Shown in pieces: positions 8,850 through 17,128 of a stretch of DNA of 64,000 nt. Positions within the stretch are counted from its first letter, which is position 1. The number at the start of each line of letters is the position of its first letter. The DNA is taken from positions 53,249 through 117,248 of the forward strand of contig JAFGMV010000079.1 of the NCBI GenBank assembly GCA_016927315.1. The letters are read 5' to 3'. Under the pieces are notes generated by a model that made no database searches, was not told where the DNA came from, and worked only from the letters and a program-made list of their open reading frames with translations. A program made the position numbers and the translations under genes. The stretch is from Anaerolineales bacterium. Lineage in GTDB: Bacteria; Chloroflexota; Anaerolineae; Anaerolineales; Villigracilaceae.

Positions 8850-8933
8850 AAATGGCGCACGGAAACCACTGATGGTATGGCTTTTCGCAGACAAAAGCTG
8901 TGTGTTCTTTCTTGAAAAATTAATTGGAGAATT

Positions 8934-9965
8934 ATGGAATTATTGAACCGTATCAAGAAAGCCGCCCGCATCCTGCTCAAGGGCGAAGCAGCCGCTAAAA
9001 AACGCACCGGGATCCCGGCCATCACCGCTGACGAAGTGGCAGAAGCACGCCAGTTCTTCCCGCGGGATAAATTCTTCATCTTCGGGCACGCCCGCTCAGG
9101 GACCACCCTGCTGGCCCGCCTGGTGCGGCTGCATCCCGATGTACACTGCAACTGGCAGGCCCACTTCTTTACCCGCCAGCCATTTCTGAGATCGCTGGTC
9201 GAAACCACCGCAGCCGAAGAGTGGCTGACCCGCCGCTCCAACCGCTGGAACCGCGGCGGCGATCTCTCGCCGGTGGTCCTGCGTGCGGTGGCAGACTTTA
9301 TCCTAGAGCGTGATGCTGTCCGTGAAGGAGCCAGCATTGTTGGGGATAAGAGCCCTTCCAGCCTGATCCACGGACAGGCCATGTGCGACCTGGCCAGGAT
9401 CTACCCGGACGCAAAACTGATCTACATCGTGCGGGACGGGCGGGATGTGATCATTTCGGAGCGTTTCCGCAGCTTTGTCGAAGAATCGAAATTCCTGACT
9501 GCGGTAGACAAACGCATCATTGCCGATTTACGAAAAGAGCAGGCGTCCTTCGCAGATGGCCGCCGCTCGATCTTCACCGAGACCTTCATCCGGCGCACCG
9601 CCCAGGGTTGGGTCGAGAACCTGACCGAGTCTGAAAAAGAAGGAAAGCGCCTGTTCGGCGAGAATTACTACCAGCTGCGTTATGAAGACCTCCTCGAAAC
9701 CCCATTCGAAGAGATGAAAAAATTCTGGCAGTTCCTAGGCGTGGATATCCATCCCACCCTGGAAGAAGCCATCGCCAAAGAAATGTCATCCAACCCGGAC
9801 AAGGAATGGCAGAAACGGCGCAACGAGGATATTGCCTCCTTCCTGCCCAAAGGCATAGCCGGCAACTGGATGCGCCTGTTCTCCGGGCAGGAAAAAGCAC
9901 TCTTCAAACAGATCGCCGGGGAGATGTTGGTGAAGTGGGGCTATGAAGATTCGGTAGATTGGTAA
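8934..9965 (+). CDS. Sulfotransferase-family protein (PAPS-dependent)
   Basis: 343 residues. FFIFGHARSGTTLLARL is the 5'-phosphosulfate-binding loop and LIYIVRDGRDVIIS is the 3'-phosphate-binding motif, both hallmarks of PAPS sulfotransferases. YYQLRYEDLLETPFEEM follows, as usual in this family. The enzyme should transfer sulfate from PAPS to a hydroxyl or amine of a carbohydrate or other acceptor. Its place in the cluster suggests the surface glycan is sulfated, but no PAPS synthesis genes are in the window. The ribosome site is TTGGAG 8 bases upstream of the ATG. Confidence 0.85.
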   Translation: MELLNRIKKAARILLKGEAAAKKRTGIPAITADEVAEARQFFPRDKFFIFGHARSGTTLLARLVRLHPDVHCNWQAHFFTRQPFLRSLVETTAAEEWLTRRSNRWNRGGDLSPVVLRAVADFILERDAVREGASIVGDKSPSSLIHGQAMCDLARIYPDAKLIYIVRDGRDVIISERFRSFVEESKFLTAVDKRIIADLRKEQASFADGRRSIFTETFIRRTAQGWVENLTESEKEGKRLFGENYYQLRYEDLLETPFEEMKKFWQFLGVDIHPTLEEAIAKEMSSNPDKEWQKRRNEDIASFLPKGIAGNWMRLFSGQEKALFKQIAGEMLVKWGYEDSVDW

Positions 9966-10187
9966 GATAGTATTTGGCGAATTGGGGATTTTCAAAAGTA
10001 AGGAGGCCGGGAATGACATTGCAGAATATGAATGGATTTGAAGAATGTTATCAACTGGCAAAATAGTTTTTTCGTGAAGCCTACCGGGTAGCCGCACCTT
10101 TGCCATCCGATGAGAAGTATAATCTGAATAATCAACTGCGCCGGGCAGAAACAGGTAGCGGTTTACTAACTTACCAGGAACCAACCC

Positions 10188-11180
10188 ATGAAATTTCTAA
10201 TTGCAGGTCTTGGCTCAATCGGCCGCCGTCACTTTCGCAACCTGGTGGCTTTGGGCGAAACAGATATTGTCCTCTTCCGGACTCACAAAGCGACTCTGCC
10301 GGATGATGACCTGGCCGGCTACCCGGTAGAAACTGATCTGGTGGAAGCCCTGGAAAAACACAAACCGGATGGCGTTATTATCGCCACTCCAACTTCCCTG
10401 CATCTGGATGTTGCTGTTCCGGCAGCAAAAGCCGGTTGCATGTTACTGCTGGAAAAGCCGATTTCCAATACCATGGACCGAGTCGACGAACTCCAGGCTG
10501 CCCTGGAACTTGGTGGTCGACAGGTGTTGGTCGGTTTCCAATTCCGCTTCCATCCCAACCTGCTGCGGGCAAAACAACTAATTGCCGCTGGAGAGATCGG
10601 CCGTGTGATTTCAGCCGAAGTCCATTTCGGGGAATACCTGCCTGGTTGGCACCCCTGGGAAGATTACCGGCAGGGTTATGCTGCCCGCGCAGACTTAGGT
10701 GGAGGTGTAATCGGAACACAGAGCCATTCACTCGATTACCTGCCCTGGCTGGTTGGTGAAAAAGTTGACTCTGTCTGGGCTTTCAAGGATAAGTTAAGCG
10801 ACCTTGAAGTGGATGTCGAAGATACCGTCAAAGTCGGTATTCGCTTCCAGGGCGGTGCTCTGGGTAGTTTTCACCTGGATTTCAACCAGCAGCCTCCAGA
10901 ACACACATTCAAGGTAGTGGGCACACAGGGGACCATCAAATGGAGCCTGGCGGATGAAGTCCTGAAAGTCTATCGGGCAGAAAAGAAAGCCTGGGATGAG
11001 TATCCTGTCCCAGCGGCATTTGAACGAAATAGCATGTTCCTGGAAGAAATGCGACATTTTATCGCCTTGACAGCCGGGAATACCGATTCACTTTGTCCCC
11101 TGGAAGATGGCATTCAGGTGATGCAGCTGATCTCAGCCATACACCAATCTTCCGATCAGTCCCAGATGGTAAGCTTATAA
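10188..11180 (+). CDS. Gfo/Idh/MocA-family oxidoreductase
   Basis: 330 residues. The NAD(P)-binding N-terminus is FLIAGLGSIGRRHFRNL. The EKPISN motif at about residue 88-93 carries the conserved Lys of this family. The C-terminal domain includes GGGVIGTQSHSLDYLPWL, where the His is the usual catalytic residue. Members oxidise or reduce sugars or sugar nucleotides at a ring carbon. In this context it may make a 3-keto or deoxy sugar for the glycan. A TATAAT box at 10118-10123 suggests its own promoter, and AGGA lies just before the ATG. It closes the glycan locus. Confidence 0.85.
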   Translation: MKFLIAGLGSIGRRHFRNLVALGETDIVLFRTHKATLPDDDLAGYPVETDLVEALEKHKPDGVIIATPTSLHLDVAVPAAKAGCMLLLEKPISNTMDRVDELQAALELGGRQVLVGFQFRFHPNLLRAKQLIAAGEIGRVISAEVHFGEYLPGWHPWEDYRQGYAARADLGGGVIGTQSHSLDYLPWLVGEKVDSVWAFKDKLSDLEVDVEDTVKVGIRFQGGALGSFHLDFNQQPPEHTFKVVGTQGTIKWSLADEVLKVYRAEKKAWDEYPVPAAFERNSMFLEEMRHFIALTAGNTDSLCPLEDGIQVMQLISAIHQSSDQSQMVSL

Positions 11181-11272
11181 CCCAGGTTGCACGAGAATAC
11201 TTCCCAACCTTATCAGGAATTCTTTCTTGTCCCTGTTTCTCATAAAAAAACATGGATTTCTGACAAACTTGG

Positions 11273-11290
11273 TATAATTCGATGCCTATG
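11273..11290 (+). promoter_or_regulatory. Extended -10 promoter overlapping the miaB start (leaderless)
   Basis: TGGTATAAT (TATAAT at 11273-11278) is an extended -10 box. No good -35 is seen at 16-18 bp, which is acceptable for an extended -10. Transcription should begin near 11285, between the two in-frame ATG codons at 11282 and 11288. No Shine-Dalgarno sequence is present, so translation probably starts on a leaderless mRNA at 11288. Confidence 0.6.
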
Positions 11291-12643
11291 AAATACCACG
11301 TTTGGACCGAAGGCTGCCAGATGAATGTAGCTGATTCACAAAGGGTTGGCTCAGCTCTGGAGCATTTGGGGTACCGCTTTACAGAGAAACCTGAAGATGC
11401 TGATGTGATTGTGCTTAACACTTGTGTTGTGCGCCAATCAGCTGAGGATAAAGCCTATGGAAGGCTTAGCTCACTGCGCCCGCTGAAGGAAAGGAAGCCC
11501 AATCTGGTTATCAACCTGATGGGCTGCCTGGTAGGGATTCGCGACACAGACACGCTCAAGCAGCGTTTCCCCTATGTGGATGTGTTCTCACCGCCATCCG
11601 ACCCGGGACCCTTGATCGCTCATCTCACGCAGGATGAAAGCTACCTGCTCGATCGAACAGAAACACAAAATCGTTATGCTGTTATGGATGATGAGCTGTT
11701 GATTCCGCTCCATGAACGAGGCAAACTGGTTTCTGCCCATATCCCTGTCGTTTACGGCTGTTCTCATGCCTGTACTTACTGCATCATTCCGTACAAACGT
11801 GGCATTGAACGCAGTCGACCGGTTACTGACATTATCGCCGAAGTTCGCTCCCTGGCTTTACAAGGCGTAAAGGAAGTCACCCTATTGGGACAGATCGTGG
11901 ACCGCTATGGCAAAGACACACCTGATGGCCCTAACCTTTCTAAGCTGCTGCAAATTATCCATGAAGAAGAAAATATTAAACGCATTCGTTTCCTGACGTC
12001 GCACCCCAGCTACTTTGACAGAGAACTGATGGAAACAGTTGCAAACCTGCCAAAAGTGATGCCGCACATCGAAGTTCCAATTCAAGCCGGTGACAATACG
12101 GTACTGGCTAACATGAAGCGCGGGTACAGCCAGGAAGAGTACCGGGAACTGGTAGCAGCCATCAGGGAGTATATTCCGGACTGTTCCATTGCAACGGATA
12201 TTATCGTCGGTTTTCCCGGCGAGACAGAGGAACAATTCATGGAAACATACCGGGTTCTGTCTGACCTCAGGCTGGATGTTGCACACCTGGCTCGCTATTC
12301 TCCCCGTACCGGGACGGTTTCCGCGCGCCGGATGGAAGACAATATCCCAGATCAGGAGAAACGTCGTCGCTTCCACTTGTTGGAAGAACTACAGGAACAG
12401 ATTGTCAGCGAGATAAATGCCGGGCTTTTGGGTAAGCACGTAGAAGTATTGTTTGAGGAAAAGGTAAAAGGGCGTTGGAAAGGACGTACCCCAACGAATA
12501 AACTTGTTTTCGTAGAAACAGATCGGGATCTACTTGGCAAAATAATCCCTGTTACAGTTACCTGGACAGGGCCGTGGTCAATGCAGGCCAGGCTGAACCC
12601 GGAGCTGGTTTCCCTCCCACCTGTGAAAGAGCATAGCCGCTAG
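11288..12643 (+). CDS. miaB: tRNA-2-methylthio-N6-(dimethylallyl)adenosine synthase family (MiaB)
   Basis: 451 residues from ATG 11288 (11282 is the alternative). A radical-SAM methylthiotransferase with three parts. The UPF0004 domain has cysteines near residues 10, 46 and 80 that bind the second Fe-S cluster. The radical SAM core has GCSHACTYC near 158-165. A C-terminal TRAM domain follows. MiaB adds a methylthio group at C2 of i6A37 in tRNAs reading UNN codons. YCIIPYKRG and DIIVGFPGETEEQF are family signatures. LLGQIVDRYG replaces the more usual LLGQNVNSYG, so MiaB is the closest but not the only possible subfamily (MtaB/RimO less likely). It ends at a perfect hairpin terminator. Confidence 0.88.
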   Translation: MKYHVWTEGCQMNVADSQRVGSALEHLGYRFTEKPEDADVIVLNTCVVRQSAEDKAYGRLSSLRPLKERKPNLVINLMGCLVGIRDTDTLKQRFPYVDVFSPPSDPGPLIAHLTQDESYLLDRTETQNRYAVMDDELLIPLHERGKLVSAHIPVVYGCSHACTYCIIPYKRGIERSRPVTDIIAEVRSLALQGVKEVTLLGQIVDRYGKDTPDGPNLSKLLQIIHEEENIKRIRFLTSHPSYFDRELMETVANLPKVMPHIEVPIQAGDNTVLANMKRGYSQEEYRELVAAIREYIPDCSIATDIIVGFPGETEEQFMETYRVLSDLRLDVAHLARYSPRTGTVSARRMEDNIPDQEKRRRFHLLEELQEQIVSEINAGLLGKHVEVLFEEKVKGRWKGRTPTNKLVFVETDRDLLGKIIPVTVTWTGPWSMQARLNPELVSLPPVKEHSR

Positions 12644-12680
12644 AGAACTTACTGTTCTTTGGGTGTCTTGTGCTTAAAAA

Positions 12681-12720
12681 ATAACAACTCCCTATCAAGG
12701 GAGTTGTTATTTCTGTTTTT
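12681..12720. terminator. Bidirectional rho-independent terminator
   Basis: A 12-bp perfect stem (ATAACAACTCCC 12681-12692 with GGGAGTTGTTAT 12699-12710) and 6-base loop are followed by TTCTGTTTTTT. On the minus strand the stem is followed by a T-run (complement of CTTAAAAA). It separates miaB from the convergent pilin gene and can serve both. Confidence 0.9.
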
Positions 12721-12728
12721 TGGGAAAA

Positions 12729-12881
12729 TTAGTGTTGTAATGAAATAATCAACTGCTGGAATATGTTATTCAGTAACGGGCCGAAAGATAGAAGTACAGA
12801 AATTACAATTACGGAAGCCAGGGAAATTATCAGAGCATATTCTGGCAATGCCTGGGCCTTTTTATCGCCAAATAAATTCAT
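12729..12881 (-). CDS. Flp-type (type IVb) pilin
   Basis: 50 residues from the ATG at 12881. A longer version starting at 12911 would add a charged stretch without support. The sequence has a short basic leader MNLFGDKKAQ, then ALPEYALIISLASVIVISVL. The Glu-Tyr pair at the start of the hydrophobic helix is the Flp/Fap signature recognised by prepilin peptidase. Such pilins form thin Tad pili for adhesion. No tad genes are nearby, so this is an isolated pilin gene. AGGA about 10 bases upstream is the likely ribosome site. It lies between two terminators and forms its own transcription unit. Confidence 0.75.
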   Translation of the reverse strand: MNLFGDKKAQALPEYALIISLASVIVISVLLSFGPLLNNIFQQLIISLQH

Positions 12882-12926
12882 TTTGTTAATTCCTTTCAGG
12901 ATCAATTCCATCCCAAATAAACCTTA

Positions 12927-12955
12927 CAAAAAAAAGCTTACAAAGCAGTAAGCTT
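12927..12955 (-). terminator. Terminator downstream of the endonuclease III family gene (minus strand)
   Basis: AAGCTTAC (12934-12941) and GTAAGCTT (12948-12955) form an 8-bp stem with a 6-base loop. Read on the minus strand it is followed by a run of T (complement of the A-run at 12927-12935), giving a standard intrinsic terminator. Confidence 0.75.
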
Positions 12956-13046
12956 ACTAAATTGTAAGGTAAATGTATCACAAATTTTCAAATAAATCAA
13001 TGAACAGTTTATAAATTAATCCACCCCCCGGCAATGCGTTTTCCAG

Positions 13047-13730
13047 TTACTTTTGCTGTTTCTTTAACTCTTGCCGGTAGTCACAAATATGGTTTAAAGG
13101 ACAGTCTGGACATTTCGGTTTCCGCGCCTGGCAAATTTCTCTGCCAAGCCGGATTAGATTCAGATGTGCTGCGTAATAAGTTTCTGGAGGGAAAAGTCGT
13201 TCGAAATGTTCATGAGCCTGTTCAGCACTTATCTTTTCGGGCCGCAGCCCAATACGTCCTGTTACTCGATAGATATGTGTATCCACAGGGAAAGCCGGGC
13301 GTTTTAGCGAAAAACAAAGTACGATCGCAGCTGTTTTGGGCCCGACACCCTTGAACTTTGTTAACCAGGCGCGTGCTTCGTCAACAGGCAGGTCTGAAAG
13401 GAAACGTAGATCCAGGTTCCCTCGTTCTACCATAATCTCGCGCAGTACATTTTGGATACGAGGGCCTTTCTGGTTGGCCAATCCCGCAGGTCTGATGACT
13501 TCTATGATGCTCTCCGGTGATGCATCCAGAACAGCTTCCCAGGTAGAAAAGCGTGCTCGCAGGGCATCGAACGCCCGGTCACGATTTACATCGTTGGTAT
13601 TTTGCGATAGGATGGTCGAAACCAATTCATCCAGGGGCGGTAAAGGATTTCTCCAGGCAGGTTCCCCAAAAAAGTCTAACAAGGTTTGGTGAACAAACAA
13701 TACACGCTCAGCCAGTTTTTTTACAGTCAT
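13047..13730 (-). CDS. Endonuclease III family DNA glycosylase
   Basis: 227 residues. The helix-hairpin-helix is LTKFKGVGPKTAAIVL and supplies the catalytic Lys. FPVDTHIYRVTGRIG holds the catalytic Asp. The C-terminus has the four Fe-S cysteines with C-x6-C-x2-C-x5-C spacing (CQARKPKCPDCPLNHIC). Together these predict a bifunctional glycosylase/AP lyase that removes oxidised pyrimidines in base-excision repair. ILSQNTNDVNRDRAF near the N-terminus is typical of the Nth branch more than MutY. It starts 33 bp after the MBL gene on the same strand and may share its transcript. A strong terminator follows. Confidence 0.9.
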   Translation of the reverse strand: MTVKKLAERVLFVHQTLLDFFGEPAWRNPLPPLDELVSTILSQNTNDVNRDRAFDALRARFSTWEAVLDASPESIIEVIRPAGLANQKGPRIQNVLREIMVERGNLDLRFLSDLPVDEARAWLTKFKGVGPKTAAIVLCFSLKRPAFPVDTHIYRVTGRIGLRPEKISAEQAHEHFERLFPPETYYAAHLNLIRLGREICQARKPKCPDCPLNHICDYRQELKKQQK

Positions 13731-13763
13731 TGTTTCTCTATTTTCCCCAATGTTTGTGTTTCT

Positions 13764-14618
13764 TCACTCATTCTCTTGCTGGTGTGTCCCCAGGTGTCGC
13801 ATAATGTACTGCTGTAACCCGTACCGCAGGCGCTGGGCATAGTGTGTTTCAAGCGATGATGCAAAACGAATTTGTGATAGTAATGGTTGAATCGATTTCT
13901 CCAGTACTTCTGGAGTAACTTTTCTGTTGATCAGTTTTCCAACCCGCTTTTGAACGTTCTTGATGAGATCCTTTTGATTGCGGATGGTTACATCTGCGAC
14001 AATACCATCACGTCCACTGATAATCGTAAAGCCCTTGTATACGGGGCTGAACAATAAATCCAATGATTCGATCCAGGCTTCAAGATCGGCTAAAGCCAGA
14101 AAAGGAGGCTGGTTTTTAAGGATTGTGTCTCCCACAAAGACGATTTTCTCTTCTGGTAACACAACCCACACCGAGCCGCTTGTTGGTCCCGGGTGATGTT
14201 CAATCAAGACTGGCGTATCCCCCCAATAGAGTTCCATAGAACTGGAAAAAGAAATTTCAGGATGCGCCCAACGAACACTTCCCATTCCCGGGATCAATTC
14301 CCATTCAGCCCCGGTTTCTTCTCCCTGGGCTTTAAAGGTCGAAGGTCGATTTCGAAAAACACTGGCCGTATGCTCTTGGGCAATCACTGTACAGTCCATA
14401 GCACGTATGCCAAGCGTTCTATCCGGATGAGAATCGAGAGTGATCAAGACCCGTTCAGAACCTCCTCCCAGGCTTAATAAAGTTGCTCTCCAGGCGCGAC
14501 CATCCTCCAAAGCAGGGGGAGCATCGATTTGTATTAATCCACGCGGTTTACTGATAACCCCCAGCGTTACACCTGGATATTGTAGCTCGAAATAAACATT
14601 GTCTGCAATGGCTTCCAT
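13764..14618 (-). CDS. MBL-fold protein with degenerate metal site
   Basis: 284 residues from the ATG at 14618, which has GGGAG 5 bases upstream. The alpha-beta-beta-alpha fold is suggested by GLIQIDAPPALEDGRAWRA, then the motif-2 region ITLDSHPDR, then EHHPGPTSGSVWVVL and KIVFVGDTIL. In active members motif 2 is H-x-H-x-D-H. Here the best alignment is D-S-H-P-D-R, so two of four ligands are missing, while the later His and the GDT Asp remain. Possible outcomes are a one-metal hydrolase or a non-catalytic binding protein. The C-terminal ~80 residues are helical and charged. It probably shares a transcript with the endonuclease III gene downstream. Confidence 0.7.
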   Translation of the reverse strand: MEAIADNVYFELQYPGVTLGVISKPRGLIQIDAPPALEDGRAWRATLLSLGGGSERVLITLDSHPDRTLGIRAMDCTVIAQEHTASVFRNRPSTFKAQGEETGAEWELIPGMGSVRWAHPEISFSSSMELYWGDTPVLIEHHPGPTSGSVWVVLPEEKIVFVGDTILKNQPPFLALADLEAWIESLDLLFSPVYKGFTIISGRDGIVADVTIRNQKDLIKNVQKRVGKLINRKVTPEVLEKSIQPLLSQIRFASSLETHYAQRLRYGLQQYIMRHLGTHQQENE

Positions 14619-14672
14619 ACTGGCTCCCAAAAAAGCTTACTGTATTCAGATCATCAATAAATACAAAAGTTC

Positions 14673-16766
14673 TTACTTCACATTATTAATTTGTTCAGCG
14701 GTTGCGATTGGAAGGGTAAAATAGAAAGTTGTACCTTGTTCCGGTTTGCTTTCTACCCAAATCTCTCCATCATGACCCTGTATGGCCAGACGACAAAATG
14801 CCAAGCCGATGCCCATTCCACTGGGTTTTTCTGCGCCTCGCAGCCGTATAAACTTATCGAAGACACGAGCTTGATCTGTCTGGGGTATCCCCGGCCCATT
14901 GTCCATTACCCAGATCTGAACCCAGGCGCCATCCAATAAGGCCCCAATTTTAATTTCTCCAGCCACCGGTGTATATTTGATTGCATTCTCCAATAAATTG
15001 ATCAGGACACGCAGGATCATATCTTGATCTACCCAAACCATTGGAAGCTCATCCGGCAAGCTGGTAATTACTGCCTGTCGGCGTCCTGTAGCCAGCGGTT
15101 CTACGGCAACCAATGCTTCTTTGACTAATTTCAAAAGGTCAGCAGATTGCTGCTTCACTACGGAGTTACCGGTTTCGAGCTGGTTTATATCGAGTAAAGA
15201 GTTTACAAGTCTCTGAATACGTGCTGTGGAGTGGGAAGCAATATTCAAAACCGATTTTACGTTTTTATTTTCACTGTTTCGAATCAAATCGCCCAGGATT
15301 TCATGGCTTGATACGATATTGGCCAGTGGTGAGCGCAAATCATGGTAGATCATAGCCGTCAGGTCTTCTCGCAGCGTATCCAGTTCCTTGCGTTCAGTGA
15401 TATCGCGCAGGATCCACTGAAGCGAATCTGTCTCATCGAACTCAACCCGGCGAACATGAACATCAACCGGAACTACCCCTTTCCTCCGTTTGTGTAATGA
15501 AGATTCATAGCTGGTTGCTCCACCAGCCTTCAGGTTCTCGAATTCTTCCCCCACCTTTTCAAGATTGATTTCATGTAATTGGTCAATTTTCATTTTTTGC
15601 AAATGTTCTTCTGAAAAATCACTCAATTTCATAACCTGGCGGTTGGCTTCCAATATCTTGCCTTCCCAATCAGTGATTATGATTGGGTCAATGCTGTCTT
15701 CAAAGAGTTCATGGTAATGCTGATGTGCTACTTTGAGCCTTTCATACAGCCGGGCATTCTGGATGGTTGTGCCAGCCAAACCCCCCAGGCCCGTCATGAC
15801 AAGCAGTGCATCCGGGTCAAAAGACCCTGAGATCGGATTTATCGCTTCTAAAACGCCGATTACCTGACCCTGAGTCCTGATGGGCGCCGCTGCTATTGCT
15901 TCTGCTTTAATGCCGCTGAAGCGGTCCGCCTCATTGAAACGCTTTTCCTGCTGGACGGATGGTATGACCCTCCCTCGCCCGTCCATGGCAACGCGTCCCA
16001 CTAACCCTTCCCCAATTAAGACTCGACAACCCAGGAGACTGCCCGCATTATGACCTGTGGCTGCTTTGAAGACCAGATTTCCAGTATCAGTATCTTCTAC
16101 CAATGCCAGTCCGACTGTCTCAACCTGAAGCGCCTGAATCGTTTGATTCAATATGCTTTGCAATACGGCATTGAATTCCAGGGAGACATTGATTGCGGCA
16201 GACCCTTCTGCCAGAGCTGTCATTACGCGTGCCTGCCGCTGGCTTTCTGTATACAAGCGGGCATTTAGGACAGCTATTCCAGCCTGATCGGCAATCGCCT
16301 GCATTAACTCCAGATGCTCTGGCCCAAAGGCATTCGGCACCGGGTGAACCAGGGTTAGAACACCTACCAGTCGCTCCCGCGCCAGTAAAGGTACACAAAT
16401 GGCAGACTTTGCCCCGGTTTGTGCTACTTCATCATCTGGTCGGCGCAACCAGCGTTCATCATGACTGGTATCAGAAAGTAATGCTGGTTTACGGTTGCGC
16501 ACCACCCAACCCGCCAGACCCCGCTCGACAGTATCCCGAAGCTGTTGGGTGGTATGCTCGTGAAACTGCGCCCCATGGACGATCATTGCATCGATTGGTT
16601 TTCCTGTATCATCCAGAACAACCAGACTGCCGCGTTCTCCGTGTACATTTTGGATGGCTTCAAGCAAAACTCGCTGCAATACCGTACGTAAATCAAGCGC
16701 CGTAGCGACTTCCCGGCTGACATGATAAAGCAGTTCCAATAGGGCACGAGTTTGATCTTCTGTCAT
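14673..16766 (-). CDS. GAF-GAF-PAS sensor histidine kinase
   Basis: 697 residues, no membrane segments, so cytoplasmic. Two GAF domains (about 15-175 and 185-345) are followed by a PAS domain (about 355-465, with HELFEDSIDPIIITDWEGKILEAN split across it). Then come HisKA with the H-box IYHDLRSP near residue 475 and an HATPase with N-box LLENAIKYTP, G1 DNGPGIP and G2 GMGIGLAF. It should autophosphorylate in response to ligands or redox state sensed by the GAF/PAS part. No response-regulator gene is adjacent, so its partner is elsewhere. A GATAAT box 4 bases before the ATG hints at a short or absent leader. Confidence 0.9.
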   Translation of the reverse strand: MTEDQTRALLELLYHVSREVATALDLRTVLQRVLLEAIQNVHGERGSLVVLDDTGKPIDAMIVHGAQFHEHTTQQLRDTVERGLAGWVVRNRKPALLSDTSHDERWLRRPDDEVAQTGAKSAICVPLLARERLVGVLTLVHPVPNAFGPEHLELMQAIADQAGIAVLNARLYTESQRQARVMTALAEGSAAINVSLEFNAVLQSILNQTIQALQVETVGLALVEDTDTGNLVFKAATGHNAGSLLGCRVLIGEGLVGRVAMDGRGRVIPSVQQEKRFNEADRFSGIKAEAIAAAPIRTQGQVIGVLEAINPISGSFDPDALLVMTGLGGLAGTTIQNARLYERLKVAHQHYHELFEDSIDPIIITDWEGKILEANRQVMKLSDFSEEHLQKMKIDQLHEINLEKVGEEFENLKAGGATSYESSLHKRRKGVVPVDVHVRRVEFDETDSLQWILRDITERKELDTLREDLTAMIYHDLRSPLANIVSSHEILGDLIRNSENKNVKSVLNIASHSTARIQRLVNSLLDINQLETGNSVVKQQSADLLKLVKEALVAVEPLATGRRQAVITSLPDELPMVWVDQDMILRVLINLLENAIKYTPVAGEIKIGALLDGAWVQIWVMDNGPGIPQTDQARVFDKFIRLRGAEKPSGMGIGLAFCRLAIQGHDGEIWVESKPEQGTTFYFTLPIATAEQINNVK

Positions 16767-17125
16767 CGGAATTATCTATTTCTGCCAGCAAATCACACAA
16801 CGAACCTCTTGCTGTTCTTCCAAAGTATAGCACAATTGATGTGAATCACTTTCCGCAGTACCCCTGAGGGGTGCACGGATATGTTGTAGATATTGTCGCA
16901 GTGATGGTATCCTCGGCGCCGTATCCCGCAGGCGGTTCTGCCCGGTCGGGGCTCTGATAGAAACCCTTCGGGACGTACGAGTCTGGTGATTCTACAGATT
17001 TTTAGTGCACCCACCCATGGGTGATAACCACGGGTGGACCTAAATTTAATTGATTAGTCCAGCGTTCTTCCGTGAAGGATACCCTTTCAGGTGTAAATTA
17101 TGAGCTTTTACGATACAATCCTGCT
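16767..17125. other. Gene-free divergent intergenic region with several inverted repeats
   Basis: No convincing gene in 359 bp between the divergent kinase and CcmC-like genes. Visible structure: ACCCC-TGA-GGGGT (16860-16872), the palindrome CACCCATGGGTG (17012-17023), and a second pairing of CCACCC (17011-17016) with GGGTGG (17032-17037). These could be protein-binding sites or hairpins in a leader. A promoter for the plus-strand gene lies at its right end. Confidence 0.45.
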
Positions 17126-17128
17126 ATG
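17114..17128 (+). promoter_or_regulatory. -10 box placed for a leaderless transcript (CcmC-like gene)
   Basis: TACAAT at 17114-17119 is followed by 6 bases and then ATG at 17126, the expected transcription start. No ribosome-binding site precedes the ATG. The -35 is weak. Confidence 0.5.

Noticed and set aside
16764..16776. Leaderless start for the GAF-GAF-PAS kinase (GATAAT, minus strand)
   Set aside because: Only 4 bases separate the box from ATG, so the expected transcription start falls inside the codon and no second ATG follows. Kept as a hint only.
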